The position numbers and the translations under genes were made by a program. Below are positions 24,737 to 34,288 of a stretch of 64,000 nt of DNA, piece by piece. The stretch comes from Clostridiaceae bacterium (GTDB lineage Bacteria > Bacillota > Clostridia > Oscillospirales > Butyricicoccaceae). The notes under the pieces were generated by a model. The model was not told where the DNA came from and searched no databases. It saw only the letters and a list, made by a program, of their open reading frames with translations. Each line of letters opens with the position of its first letter. The first letter of the stretch is position 1. The stretch spans positions 1-64,000 of the forward strand of contig QXXE01000004.1 of NCBI GenBank assembly GCA_009911355.1, read 5' to 3'.

Positions 24737-25830
24737 TCAATCTTCCTTCTTTCTGCATACTGCTGTACTAAGGCATCAACATCATCCCATGTTTCCGCAC
24801 GATGAATGTCGTATTTCTCCACATCCAGACCACAATTATGCGGACGGTTAAACAGGATTTTGAAGTAGTCGCCGTTGACAAGATTGTGGATACCGTCGTC
24901 GATCAGAATGTCGCCATGCACCATTTGCTTATTTGAGGCCAAGATGATATGCTCCCAATCGAGGAACGGGAACATCTGCAAAATTCGTTCTACTTTTACC
25001 TTGCAAGTGCGGTAGTCTGAGGCAGTCACCATATAAAGCTGGTGTCCTTGGTCATACCATTTCTGGAGAACACACTGGCTACCAGGCATAGGTTCCAGTC
25101 TGTGCCACAGTTCATCGTCCAACAAAACGCCAAATACTTGCTGTTTTGTCAGAGTGGGGAATGCTATCGTCATATCCCAATCCTTAACATCCTCAAAGGC
25201 AACCGATGTGCCATACCGCTCATTCAGCAGATCAACCCAGCAGTTCAGCAAATTTTCCGCCACATCATCGGCGTCAAAAAGGATCGTCAGAGGTGTAGGC
25301 GGTGATTCCAATTCTGTGATAAGAATGGCAACCGTAACACGCAGCTTATCCAAATCCTCATCGTTTTGGATGACGTAATCAAAGTGGTAGTCATCCAACG
25401 CTGTTTCAGATTTGTGAGCTTGCTGCTCCGGTGTCAGCGGGGAGACGAAATTGGGACGTACCACCCTCACCAAAACCGTATCAATGCCACTGTATTTGAA
25501 CAACTCGTATTCATTCGGGAAACGGCAGTCAGGCAAAATCACATAGTCCCATTCGTCTTGGAACATGGAAAAGAAGTTGACAATGAAATCGGCCCAGTAG
25601 TCAGGGGATTTTGCTCGAATCACATCGGTTCCGACATATTGGAGAATGTGCCGACCACGCTCGTCTTTCTGCCCATCCCAACCGAAATAGGTCTTGCAGA
25701 TGTATTTGAGGAGGTCTGCAAAATGAGCAATTATGACGTTCTTGCCATTTTTCTCCAACATCTCTTTCAACATAGTGGCGGTAGTGTCCTTGCCATGCTG
25801 CGCTTTGCCGGAAATGCAAATCACTTTCAT
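24733..25830 (-). CDS. dNMP kinase-5'(3')-deoxyribonucleotidase fusion
   Basis: 365 residues, two enzymes in one chain. Residues 1-180 are a deoxynucleoside monophosphate kinase: P-loop SGKAQHGKDTTA, DCRFPNEYE and a LID-like end. Residues 185-365 are a HAD-family 5'(3')-deoxyribonucleotidase: ILFDADDVAENLLN (DxDD-type nucleophile), MVTASDYRT and ILIDDGIHNL. One half phosphorylates dNMPs, the other removes phosphate, so it could trim unwanted nucleotides while building others. Overlaps thyX by 4 bases. Confidence 0.85.
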   Translation of the reverse strand: MKVICISGKAQHGKDTTATMLKEMLEKNGKNVIIAHFADLLKYICKTYFGWDGQKDERGRHILQYVGTDVIRAKSPDYWADFIVNFFSMFQDEWDYVILPDCRFPNEYELFKYSGIDTVLVRVVRPNFVSPLTPEQQAHKSETALDDYHFDYVIQNDEDLDKLRVTVAILITELESPPTPLTILFDADDVAENLLNCWVDLLNERYGTSVAFEDVKDWDMTIAFPTLTKQQVFGVLLDDELWHRLEPMPGSQCVLQKWYDQGHQLYMVTASDYRTCKVKVERILQMFPFLDWEHIILASNKQMVHGDILIDDGIHNLVNGDYFKILFNRPHNCGLDVEKYDIHRAETWDDVDALVQQYAERRKIE

Positions 25831-26456
25831 GCGGCCACCTCAATATCATCAAAGAGCACAGGAATCAACCGCTGGAACTCTTGAAGGAGAGAAATTGCAA
25901 CCTCACGCATTTGCGGATGCGCTGCCAGCGAAGTCCGGAGCTTAAAGAAATGCCGCCACTCACGGATATTGGCTGTCATAACTACCTCAGTTTTGAGACT
26001 GTTAGGGAGAACACTACGGGCTTCTTGGGGAGAACAGCCGAGATCCAGCATCCTAAAATAGAAGAACTCTGCGTTTTTCATAGCAGACTCCCATGCTACC
26101 CATTGCGGAGTGTCATGCTCCAAGAAACAAGGCTCAATAACAGTAATCTCGTTTCCAAAACCATCCTTAGAGTAGTTGCAGTAACGGGTACTTTCCTGGC
26201 AATACGCCGCCAGCCGATTACGTACAATCTCATGGGATACGCCACGATCAACGATGAACTTAACTCGAATGGATTCATGCTCCAGCACCGCCTCATGACC
26301 ACGCTTGATAATCCCAGCAACAAATTTCTCGGCGCTGCCGTCTGTGATCTTGTCTTCGGATTTGTAGCAGACTCGTCCGGCCTGCTCAATGGATTTCAAA
26401 ATCTCTGCCCCATTGGCAGGCGAAAGGATATGAAATCCCGTTTTGATAATCTTCAT
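25827..26456 (-). CDS. thyX: flavin-dependent thymidylate synthase
   Basis: 209 residues, usual ThyX size. The ThyX motif region RNRLAAYCQESTRY corresponds to RHRxxSxNxxSxR, with changes at several positions but the key ESTRY kept. Also HEAVLEHESIRVKFIVDRGVSHEIVRN and NIREWRHFFKLR. It methylates dUMP to dTMP using methylene-THF, FAD and NADPH. FolD, dUTPase and the dNMP kinase in this window complete the path. Leader copy 7 sits 13 bases upstream. Confidence 0.93.
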   Translation of the reverse strand: MKIIKTGFHILSPANGAEILKSIEQAGRVCYKSEDKITDGSAEKFVAGIIKRGHEAVLEHESIRVKFIVDRGVSHEIVRNRLAAYCQESTRYCNYSKDGFGNEITVIEPCFLEHDTPQWVAWESAMKNAEFFYFRMLDLGCSPQEARSVLPNSLKTEVVMTANIREWRHFFKLRTSLAAHPQMREVAISLLQEFQRLIPVLFDDIEVAA

Positions 26457-26468
26457 ACTCGTTCCTCC

Positions 26469-26486
26469 TTGATTTTATTCGTTGCT
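26469..26486 (-). promoter_or_regulatory. conserved leader motif, copy 7 (thyX-nrdD operon)
   Basis: Minus-strand AAAGCAACGAATAAAATCAAGG directly before thyX. It would head the long nucleotide-metabolism run thyX to dut, whose genes overlap. Confidence 0.65.
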
Positions 26487-26504
26487 TTGATATATTGAAT
26501 ACGG

Positions 26505-29500
26505 CTAAATTACATAGTCGTAACCAATCAGATACCAGTATCCAGAGCGCTCTTGCCTTACATCGCTGGCGTAGATTACATCAAGACGCTTCAATGGCCT
26601 CTTTTCAAAGAGTCTGCTGCGTACCGTCAGTCTGGAGGTTTTACCACTCCCAATAGATCTTGTTTGGAGCGCATATCCCCAGATTTCTTTACTTGCCTTG
26701 CTCTTCAGTGGAAATACTTCCAAAATGATAAGTTTGCGTCGGTCTTCTTTTTTGTCCGTTGTCAAATCAATATAGCCCAGGTTCTCCATCTGGTCTTGCA
26801 TTTTGCTTTTTAGGTCAAAGTCCGGAATGTGCATATCTCTTACCACACCCTCCAGATGGAGAAGCAACCCTGGCATATCTGTAAAAGTGTAGCTTTTCGC
26901 CTCTGCTCCATTTTTTGAAAGTCCAGTAGCATATTGAGCAACGATAGGTTCCAGATTTGGCGTCAACTTCTCTTTGAGGACTTTTTTCATAGTGCCATTT
27001 TTGAAGAAAGAAAACAGATCTACCATCCGCAATAATTCTTTGGCGTTGCCATATTCGATAAAGTAGTCGATCTTGATTAAGATGTCCCGCTGCCGCGTAT
27101 CCAGATGTGTTTTTTCATTCATCAGTTGTAGTAGCTCCATAAAGGATTTGGGTTTTCCAGTCTCAGCCAAAGCATACAACTCGTTGGCAACATCTGCATT
27201 CATATATTTCACAGAGCTAATCCCCTTGGCAATGACCTTCTCTTCTTTATTGAGTAAGTATTTGTCCTTGGAGAGTCCAAAGCGCGGTGGAACAATTTTG
27301 ATCCCGTATAAAAGCGCCAGCTCATTACCGTTTTTTACATCTTCATCGTTGTTGGCGTTGTTAAGGTAGGCTGTGATGAACTCATACGGATGGTAGTAGC
27401 GCAGATACGCACAGAGATATCCGATCATGCAGTAGCCAACTGAATGGTTATAACCGAACATATAGCTGGAAGCGTCACTGATAATTTGCAGAAACTCTTT
27501 TGCCTCCTGCTCTGCAACTTCTCTTGGCTGAGGGGATTTACTACAATATCCGTTCAGAATGTTGGGCAGTTCCTTCTCCAAGTCCTCTGGCACCTTCCGA
27601 GCAATCATCCTTCGCGTGTTATCTGCATCAGAGCCAGAATAACCACAAATCTGTTGTAGAAACTTGATAACATCCTCTTGGTAGATTAGATAGCCATTGT
27701 TGTCCGCCAGAAGTTCATCAATAATTGGGGAGGGGTTTTTGTGTGGCTTATGCTGCATAAGATCGTCACGGTAAGAAGCACCAGAAGGACGAAGTGCTGC
27801 CGTTACAAGACTCATATCAAAAATGCTATGAGGCGCATACTGCTTGAGCATTTGGAAAGCAAAGTCTCCTTCAAACTGGAAGATACCGATAGGGGAACGC
27901 AACATATCTTTCCAAACTGCCTCATCATCCCAGTTGATTTCGTGAGACTTAGGATAAGGTTTTCCCAGCAGTTCATAGGCATCCTTGATGATCTCGATAT
28001 TCTTCAGCCCTAAGATATCGTACTTGACCAGGCTGACTTCATGCACGCACTCCATGTCAATCTGCAAGATCTCTTTGCCCTCTGAAATGAAAGTGCCATA
28101 ATTATCTCGGAGTGTAATAGGGCTTGCCACAATGCCGGCAGGGTGCATGGATTGCGAGATTGCCACATCAAGCAGACCGTCATAGTAGTAAAAGACATCT
28201 GAATACTTTTTACGTACTTCAGCAGTCTCATCTCTCATGATTTGTTTAGCTTCTTCTTTACTCTTGCCCTCTGCTAAACTAAGTGCTCGCTGTTCTGCCG
28301 CGCTATATTCATCTTTGATTGTGGCGTTAATTTTGCCAACCCAAGGATTCTTTGCAAATATCCTTTCGTTTTCCTTTTTCAAGTGATCCAGCTCTTTGAT
28401 AAGCTGCTGTGCCAGCTGATCGTTTCCTTGTTCTTTAGCCTCTGCGATCTGCTGCTTGATCTCTTTCAAATTGTGTTGGTGCTCTTTGTTCCACATAACA
28501 CCCAAGGCTCGGCATATCTCGTCAATGCACCCTTTAGATTTGATAGTGCCAATAGCAAGGATGAATGCGGTTCGGTCTTGTCCAAACCGATTGATAATAT
28601 AGTCATACACCTGATCGCGCTGAGACGGAGATACGTCGATATCAATATCGCCAATCTCTTTACGATCCTCGTTACAAAAACGACTGAACACCGTATGCCA
28701 CTTTTCAGGGTTCAAATCGGTTGTGTTGGTAACATAAGCAACACGGGAGCCACCGCACGAACCACGGTTCGGCCCAATCGGAATACCATTCTCCTTGCAC
28801 CACGTCACCATTTCGCCCATGAACAGCATAAAACCTGACATATCAATCTTTTCAAAGACCCGCAACTCCTCCTCAATAGCTTCTCGGAATGGCGCTATCT
28901 GCTCTGGGGTAATTGCGCCATCAGCAATCTTTGCTTGAAAATTGCGTTCAATCGTTTCATGTAGCACTTGTTTATCACGATCTCCGTACAGCGGGGGATA
29001 TTTGAAAGAGATATCCAATTCAAAGGGTTCTACGGAATCAGCCATGCGATTGGTGTTTTCGATTGCTTCAAGATAGAGTGTTGCAGGAATAGCATCCTGT
29101 TTGGCAAACATTGCAACCAGCTCATCATAGCTTTTGTAGGTGAGGTCAAAACTGTCCTCGTCTGCAAACTCGATATGTTTCGCCAGCTGAAGAATGCTCC
29201 GACACTCAGCTTTGTATTTGTCAATACTGTGCGTGTCAGTACCAGCAATCAAAGGGATGTTATAGCGCTGGGACAAATCGGCCAAATGGCGGTTATAAGC
29301 GATTTGCTCTGGATGATCATGCGCCTGGATTTCCAAATAGTCATAGTGCCGCAGTAACCGCTCGTACATAGGGTGGGTAATGCTCATCTTATTGAGCGGA
29401 GAAGCAAGACAAGCACTGATTTTGATAACATTATTGGAGAGGCTAAGAAACTCCTCAAACGTAATTCGAGGCTTATAATAGAAGTGATCGCTGTGAGTAG

Positions 29501-30083
29501 AGCGGCTAATCAACTCATTCATTTCCTGTAGACCGGCATAGTTTCGGGCAATTAGGATGGTGTGGAAGTTATCACGAACCTTGTGCATCCCAGCCTTGGT
29601 CAGCTCATCGGTGCGCCAGCTAATATAATTTGCGGTATCGAAAGGCTCTGGTTCTTTGGCTTCATTTTCATGTAGGGCATCCAAATCGTCACAAAAGCGG
29701 TCATAGTACGCTTTACCCTCTGGGTTTTTTTGCAACATCTCAAGGTATGCCTCTAACTTTTTCGGAGCTTCCCGCAGTTCGTCATATTCCTTCTCACGCT
29801 GCCAAACCTCCTCCATAACCTGGCGGCGCACCTCGCTGGGGTCAGGTGGCACCAAAAGCGCTTCCGTCAAATAAACTTCGCAGCCATGAAGATATTTCAG
29901 CCCAGCTTTCTCGCAGGCCATCTTCTTCTCAACCCACTGATAGATATGACCGTGCTCCGTAAATGCAATAGCGGTCTGCCCCAGTTCTACCGCACGAGCA
30001 ATGTAATCTGAATGCTTGGTGGTGCTATCCAACAAGGATAGCTGAGTATGCAGGTGATATACTGTATAGTTTTTGTTTCCCAT
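26505..30083 (-). CDS. dnaE: DNA polymerase III alpha subunit, DnaE type
   Basis: 1192 residues. It starts with a PHP domain (YTVYHLHTQLSLLD, residues 5-18; HGHIYQW; later GTDTHSI). The polymerase core includes GPNRGSCGGS (compare GPGRGSAAGS) and the catalytic acids in IGDIDIDVS, plus HPAGIV and FQFEGDFAFQML. The C-terminus has a helix-hairpin and OB-like region. A phage carrying its own bacterial-type C-family replicase needs host or own clamp proteins. The start at 30083 follows AATAGGAGTAATCAAA; upstream in-frame codons lack a site. Confidence 0.93.
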   Translation of the reverse strand: MGNKNYTVYHLHTQLSLLDSTTKHSDYIARAVELGQTAIAFTEHGHIYQWVEKKMACEKAGLKYLHGCEVYLTEALLVPPDPSEVRRQVMEEVWQREKEYDELREAPKKLEAYLEMLQKNPEGKAYYDRFCDDLDALHENEAKEPEPFDTANYISWRTDELTKAGMHKVRDNFHTILIARNYAGLQEMNELISRSTHSDHFYYKPRITFEEFLSLSNNVIKISACLASPLNKMSITHPMYERLLRHYDYLEIQAHDHPEQIAYNRHLADLSQRYNIPLIAGTDTHSIDKYKAECRSILQLAKHIEFADEDSFDLTYKSYDELVAMFAKQDAIPATLYLEAIENTNRMADSVEPFELDISFKYPPLYGDRDKQVLHETIERNFQAKIADGAITPEQIAPFREAIEEELRVFEKIDMSGFMLFMGEMVTWCKENGIPIGPNRGSCGGSRVAYVTNTTDLNPEKWHTVFSRFCNEDRKEIGDIDIDVSPSQRDQVYDYIINRFGQDRTAFILAIGTIKSKGCIDEICRALGVMWNKEHQHNLKEIKQQIAEAKEQGNDQLAQQLIKELDHLKKENERIFAKNPWVGKINATIKDEYSAAEQRALSLAEGKSKEEAKQIMRDETAEVRKKYSDVFYYYDGLLDVAISQSMHPAGIVASPITLRDNYGTFISEGKEILQIDMECVHEVSLVKYDILGLKNIEIIKDAYELLGKPYPKSHEINWDDEAVWKDMLRSPIGIFQFEGDFAFQMLKQYAPHSIFDMSLVTAALRPSGASYRDDLMQHKPHKNPSPIIDELLADNNGYLIYQEDVIKFLQQICGYSGSDADNTRRMIARKVPEDLEKELPNILNGYCSKSPQPREVAEQEAKEFLQIISDASSYMFGYNHSVGYCMIGYLCAYLRYYHPYEFITAYLNNANNDEDVKNGNELALLYGIKIVPPRFGLSKDKYLLNKEEKVIAKGISSVKYMNADVANELYALAETGKPKSFMELLQLMNEKTHLDTRQRDILIKIDYFIEYGNAKELLRMVDLFSFFKNGTMKKVLKEKLTPNLEPIVAQYATGLSKNGAEAKSYTFTDMPGLLLHLEGVVRDMHIPDFDLKSKMQDQMENLGYIDLTTDKKEDRRKLIILEVFPLKSKASKEIWGYALQTRSIGSGKTSRLTVRSRLFEKRPLKRLDVIYASDVRQERSGYWYLIGYDYVI

Positions 30084-30184
30084 TTTGATTACTCCTATTT
30101 CACGAGCCACAAGCGTATCGTCAACGGGAATCATCATACAATAGATTGGCGATCCCGTTTTTTCGGTACGTGGCTTCGTGCTGA

Positions 30185-32158
30185 TTATTGGTTACTCACT
30201 CTGCCAAACACCTCGTCTTCGCTATCATCCTCTACCAGTTGCTGGGGTGGGAACGGAAGTGGCGTAGTATATTTCCGTTTATCCCATGCGTATTGGTAGT
30301 CAAGCTCTGCCTCGGTTGTGAAGAACCGCTTAGACGGACGATCGTAAAAGGTTTCGATACTACGACTTTCATAGCCCGTTAGTCGGTCTTTCAGAATATC
30401 AAAAATGACATCCGCTTTAATGGGTTTTACCTTCCATCCGCTCCCATTCATTTTGGGAACGCCTTGACGATCTGACTCCTGTACACGGTAAAGGCTAATG
30501 ATACGATGAGCAAGGTCAATAATAGCTGAAATACCTTGCACATCCATTTTGCTTAACCGCCGCATCATGTCGATTTTATGTGGATGGACAACCAGGATTA
30601 CAACGACATTGAACTTTACAGCAAACGCAATCAAATCCATAATGAAATCCGCCTGCTTATCGTACTTGTTGTTGTCATTGCTTTCCAAATTGATAGCTGT
30701 CAGATTATCGAGAATCAACAGTTTTGTGCCGTATTTCCTCACCGAATCCTCCATGGATTTTAAGAGATCTGCTGATTTGTTGGATTCACCGTCTTGCCGA
30801 ATATAGAGCCGACCACGGTAAAATTCGCTGATTGCTCTTTTTGCTTCTGGTGTCACTTTATAGAAGACAGAATCATTATATTGACATTCCTTCACGTTCC
30901 GTTGGCCTGCGAAAATAAAGTTGAGCCAGTTCTTTGCCTGGAAGTTAGGCAATTCACCGGAAAAGAGGTATGCGTTTTCGCCTCGATCTAAGCATTGGCA
31001 TATCACTTGATTTAAGAAGGATGATTTACCGCTGCCGTTAATGCCGGTTACAATGTTCAGCGTTCCATAGAATAGTTTCATCAGGTATCGGTCAAGATTG
31101 GGAAGTCCGGTCGGGATGCCGTCAAGAGCATCAAGGTCAATGTCTTCAATATCAGCGAAATCAACTACGCCCGGAACAGGGGAGTCTTTGGCGTCCAATA
31201 TGATCTCCATAACTTTCTCTTTACCGAAGTAGTAAAGCACTTCATTGAGATCATTAACGGAATATCGCTGATTTGTCGTTTCGTCAACATAGAGTTGAGG
31301 AACTTCTACAACTTTTGTCCGCCAGCTTCCCAGCCGATAGATACATTCCTTTTGCATTTTGAGGCCAGCTTCGTCATTATCAGAACAAATTACGATAGAA
31401 CTGAATTGTTCAAGAAAATCCCAGTTCTCTTCAATCCAGTGGAAGTTGGTGCTGCCAAGCGGAACAGAAACTGCATTTGTGAAACCTGCTTCGATTGCTG
31501 AAAGGCAATCTGGCTCTCCCTCGCAAATCAACAATGGGGCTGTAGTGTTGATCCGATTCATGTTGAAAAGAAGTGGTGTGGTGTCTGCTCCTTTTTGGCA
31601 CCAACATTTGTTTTCACCCTTTTTGACTTTTCTGGACGGACGATATTTCACCATTGTCAACACATCGTTGGTGTCGTAGTAGTTAAAAACGGCATTCCCC
31701 TCACCGTCCTGTCTTACATCAGCATAATCTATCGTATGAGGGCTAATTTTGCGTTTTTTGAAGTATTCGTAAACCTGAGTCTTATCATCACACACGACCT
31801 CTTTTGGGTACTGGTATTGCCGTCGTGTTTTTACTCCCAACTCTCCGAATGAGTAGGATATGCCAGCCAATTCAAAGAGCTTACGACACGCTTGAGCATA
31901 GGTCATCCCTTTGTACATCAGCACATCCAAAATGTCATAGCTACGTGAACACGCACCAAAGCACCGAAAATTGAACGCCTTTTTATTATAGATAAACGAA
32001 GCGTGATCTTCTTGGTGGAACGGGCAACAGCATTTCATATCCCGCACATCATAATCGGTTATGCCAAGCTCCTCCACGATGATTCGGGCATTATCGTCAC
32101 CGAGCTTTTCTTTTGCCTGCATAATTGCGTCGCGGTCAATCTGCACAGATAAAATCAC
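30185..32158 (-). CDS. primase-helicase (CHC2 zinc finger, TOPRIM, DnaB-like)
   Basis: 657 residues. An N-terminal zinc finger (CCCPFHQEDHASF with FRCFGAC, residues 43-75) and TOPRIM (LLICEGEPDCLSA; IVICSDNDEAG) are followed by a RecA-like helicase. The helicase shows Walker A VTGINGSGKSSFLNQ around residue 365, Walker B KLLILDNLTA, and VVILVVHPH. Like T7 gp4 it would make primers and unwind DNA for the DnaE replicase encoded next to it. Ends shortly before the DnaE start. Confidence 0.92.
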   Translation of the reverse strand: MILSVQIDRDAIMQAKEKLGDDNARIIVEELGITDYDVRDMKCCCPFHQEDHASFIYNKKAFNFRCFGACSRSYDILDVLMYKGMTYAQACRKLFELAGISYSFGELGVKTRRQYQYPKEVVCDDKTQVYEYFKKRKISPHTIDYADVRQDGEGNAVFNYYDTNDVLTMVKYRPSRKVKKGENKCWCQKGADTTPLLFNMNRINTTAPLLICEGEPDCLSAIEAGFTNAVSVPLGSTNFHWIEENWDFLEQFSSIVICSDNDEAGLKMQKECIYRLGSWRTKVVEVPQLYVDETTNQRYSVNDLNEVLYYFGKEKVMEIILDAKDSPVPGVVDFADIEDIDLDALDGIPTGLPNLDRYLMKLFYGTLNIVTGINGSGKSSFLNQVICQCLDRGENAYLFSGELPNFQAKNWLNFIFAGQRNVKECQYNDSVFYKVTPEAKRAISEFYRGRLYIRQDGESNKSADLLKSMEDSVRKYGTKLLILDNLTAINLESNDNNKYDKQADFIMDLIAFAVKFNVVVILVVHPHKIDMMRRLSKMDVQGISAIIDLAHRIISLYRVQESDRQGVPKMNGSGWKVKPIKADVIFDILKDRLTGYESRSIETFYDRPSKRFFTTEAELDYQYAWDKRKYTTPLPFPPQQLVEDDSEDEVFGRVSNQ

Positions 32159-32173
32159 CTCGATTCGTTCGGC

Positions 32174-32202
32174 AAGTCAGCCCACTTTCGTGGGCTTGAC
32201 TT
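32174..32202. other. GAAA-loop hairpin after the variable-protein gene
   Basis: AAGTCA-GCCCAC / GTGGGC-TGACTT arms close on a GAAA tetraloop (minus strand) with one bulged base and no T run. It lies just behind the stop of the DUF6273 gene. Such hairpins or cruciforms flank the 3' end of variable regions in diversity-generating retroelements; it could instead be a simple processing signal. Confidence 0.5.
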
Positions 32203-32215
32203 TACCGATCGGAGA

Positions 32216-33018
32216 TTAGAAGCTAAAGCCGGGGCGCACACCCGCCGACCAGGAAGCACCGCTGTTGTCGACGTTGCCGCTGGTGTACACACTACAGAAA
32301 TAGCTGGTGCCGTTGTAACAGGGGGAACGCAACCCGCTGGAGCAGGGGTCGCCATCTTCATCAAGAGCGAAGTAAGGCACATCCTCCAAGCGGTAATATT
32401 CGTACCAGCTACCCTCGCCCGGAACAGAGTAGGCTACACGACCGTAAACCTCTTTCTCGCTGAGAATGAAGATACGATCAACGCTTTTGACAATCTCCTT
32501 GCTACGCCCACCAGCAGAGGTAAGTTTGACCACGGGGCGAATAACAGCCTGTAGTTCATCGGAGCAAAGTGCCAAGAACTCCGAATTAAGCCACTGCCGA
32601 AGCTCACTTTTGTCCCAGCCGCCCTCGTTAGTGCATTCACTATTCCAAGGACGCCGCTCCTTATAAATCCGAACGGCCTCCCAAGAGAATGGAGCTTTGC
32701 CGGAACCATCCGCCAGATCGTCGTGGTCGAAACCGATGATGCGATACCTGCGGCGAAGCCGTTCTTCATGTGATCGGTCTTTACTGCACCAACCGCGATT
32801 TGCTGTCGCGCTTTCTTACTCCGCCCAATAGCATCCAGCTCACCCCATGTCAGGTGGTTCAAATCTGTCAAAAGCCCAGCGGCAGGCTGTTGGACAAGGG
32901 TAGGTGTAACAATCTCCTGCGGGCAGCTGGAAATGAGCAGGCCGCTCTCATCCAGATCCACACTGAAGTTGATGTGCTTACGCTGGGCAAGCTCTTCTGC
33001 CGAAATGTAAAAATTCAT
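32216..33018 (-). pseudogene. DUF6273 variable-type surface protein, frameshifted
   Basis: Starts MNFYISAEELAQRKHINFSVD. The frame runs to about KTDHMKNG (near 32765), then sense continues in another frame as RRRYRIIGFDHDDLADGSGK, WEAVRIYKERRPWNSECTN and WDKSELRQWLNSEFLALCSD. It ends SGASWSAGVRPGFSF. Losing one base near 32760-32770 explains both frames. The C-terminal DUF6273 fold with SSGLRSPCYNGTSYFCSVYT and GVRPGF is a C-type-lectin-like domain often diversified by retroelements. No reverse transcriptase or template repeat was found in the window. It may be dead, or misread at one base. Confidence 0.65.
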
Positions 33019-33062
33019 ATTGCAATCCTCGCTTTCTGTTTGTGAATGAAACTTAACTTTCA

Positions 33063-33833
33063 TCATAGAAATTCTTCGTACTCACATTCTGTTGCTACAT
33101 CACAAAGCTGTTTGCAAAACCAGAAGTCAAGGTTAGCGTGCCAGTCGTTCGTTGCAGTGATCTCGTCAATCAGCTTTGTAGCCCACACCTCCACCTCGTC
33201 TAACCGCTCTTCCTTAAACGGCTCACAGATCCATGTGCCGGTGCGGAAACAGTTAAATTCGAGATAGTCAGGGTAGCGACCATACATCTGATAGACCGCG
33301 CTGGCATAGATATACAGCTGCCGGAGGTACTTATCCAGTTCTATATCCCCAAGGGTAGGTTTCTTCCTATTGGAGCGAGGCTTCAAAGCTCTGGATTTGT
33401 GATCGGTGATATACAGCTTGCCGTGTTCGTCTTCAGACAGAAGATCCAGAAAACCTATGAACGGATGGCCGGCGAACTGGAACATCATCTTGTCCTCCAC
33501 CTTAATTACTTTCCAGGCAGGGAACGACAGTGTTTTGAGATACTGCCGTCCCTGTTCCAGATAGTTCATATGGAGCTTGCGCGACGGAGCTTTGTCAGAA
33601 ATATCGGTCACAAAATGTGACAGGAAGTAAGAGACAAGCTCGTCTTTGCGTAACGCACCGGTCAAGTATTGCTGAAGGATTGAGTGCATCAAACTTCCGT
33701 ACTGGGCGAAGAACTTCGATTGACCTGGTATCTCACAAATGTACCGCTGAAACCACAGATAGGGGCAGTCCTCAAAAGCAGACAGTCTTGAATAGCTCCA
33801 CTCCATAGCTTCAATCGTTAGGTCATATCGCAT
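33063..33833 (-). CDS. PD-(D/E)XK nuclease, RecB/Cas4-like
   Basis: 256 residues. Starts with YSRLSAFEDCPYLWFQRYI, the typical N-terminal helix of Cas4/AddB-like nucleases. The catalytic core reads FIGFLDLLSEDEHGKLYITDHKS (D...D-H-K) followed by QLYIYA (QxxxY motif). Four cysteines that would hold an iron-sulfur cluster are not clearly arranged (WFCKQLCDVATECEYEEF at the end gives three). It probably works as an exonuclease with the ERF annealing protein and SSB encoded next to it, giving a phage recombination set. Confidence 0.85.
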   Translation of the reverse strand: MRYDLTIEAMEWSYSRLSAFEDCPYLWFQRYICEIPGQSKFFAQYGSLMHSILQQYLTGALRKDELVSYFLSHFVTDISDKAPSRKLHMNYLEQGRQYLKTLSFPAWKVIKVEDKMMFQFAGHPFIGFLDLLSEDEHGKLYITDHKSRALKPRSNRKKPTLGDIELDKYLRQLYIYASAVYQMYGRYPDYLEFNCFRTGTWICEPFKEERLDEVEVWATKLIDEITATNDWHANLDFWFCKQLCDVATECEYEEFL

Positions 33834-33844
33834 TCGTTACCTCC

Positions 33845-34288
33845 TCAGAACGGGAGTTCGCCGTCGTTCCCATCCTCACCGGAATTATCCTCGCTCTCAG
33901 CAGTGGGAGGAGGCGCTTTCTTCGTAGACTTGCCACCACCCTTAGTGGCAGCAGGCGCGGGAGCACTCTCGTCGCCCTGTCCTCGGCTACCGCAGAACTC
34001 AACACGGTCAGCCTTGACCTCCCATGCAACGCGGTTGTTGCCCTCCTTATCCTCGTACTTGCGGCTCTGCATCTCGCCCTGCACCAAGATCTCCTGTCCC
34101 TTGACAAAATACTTGGAAACGAACTCAGCGGTCTGCCGCCAGAATACGACGGTAAAGAAATCCGTCTCCTTATCCTTGGAATAGGGACGATCCACAGCCA
34201 CATTCACCGTGCATACGGCGGTGCCGCTCTGGGTATTGCGCAGCTCAGGATCTTTGGTCAGCCTGCCTTTGATGGTGATACTGTTCAT
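33845..34288 (-). CDS. ssb: single-stranded DNA-binding protein
   Basis: 147 residues: an OB fold starting MNSITIKGRLTKDPELRNTQ, with VCTVNVAVDRPYSK and FFTVVFWRQTAEFV. Then a Pro/Ala/Lys-rich linker and the acidic tip GNDGELPF used to recruit partner proteins. Overlaps the ERF gene by 4 bases. Confidence 0.95.
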   Translation of the reverse strand: MNSITIKGRLTKDPELRNTQSGTAVCTVNVAVDRPYSKDKETDFFTVVFWRQTAEFVSKYFVKGQEILVQGEMQSRKYEDKEGNNRVAWEVKADRVEFCGSRGQGDESAPAPAATKGGGKSTKKAPPPTAESEDNSGEDGNDGELPF

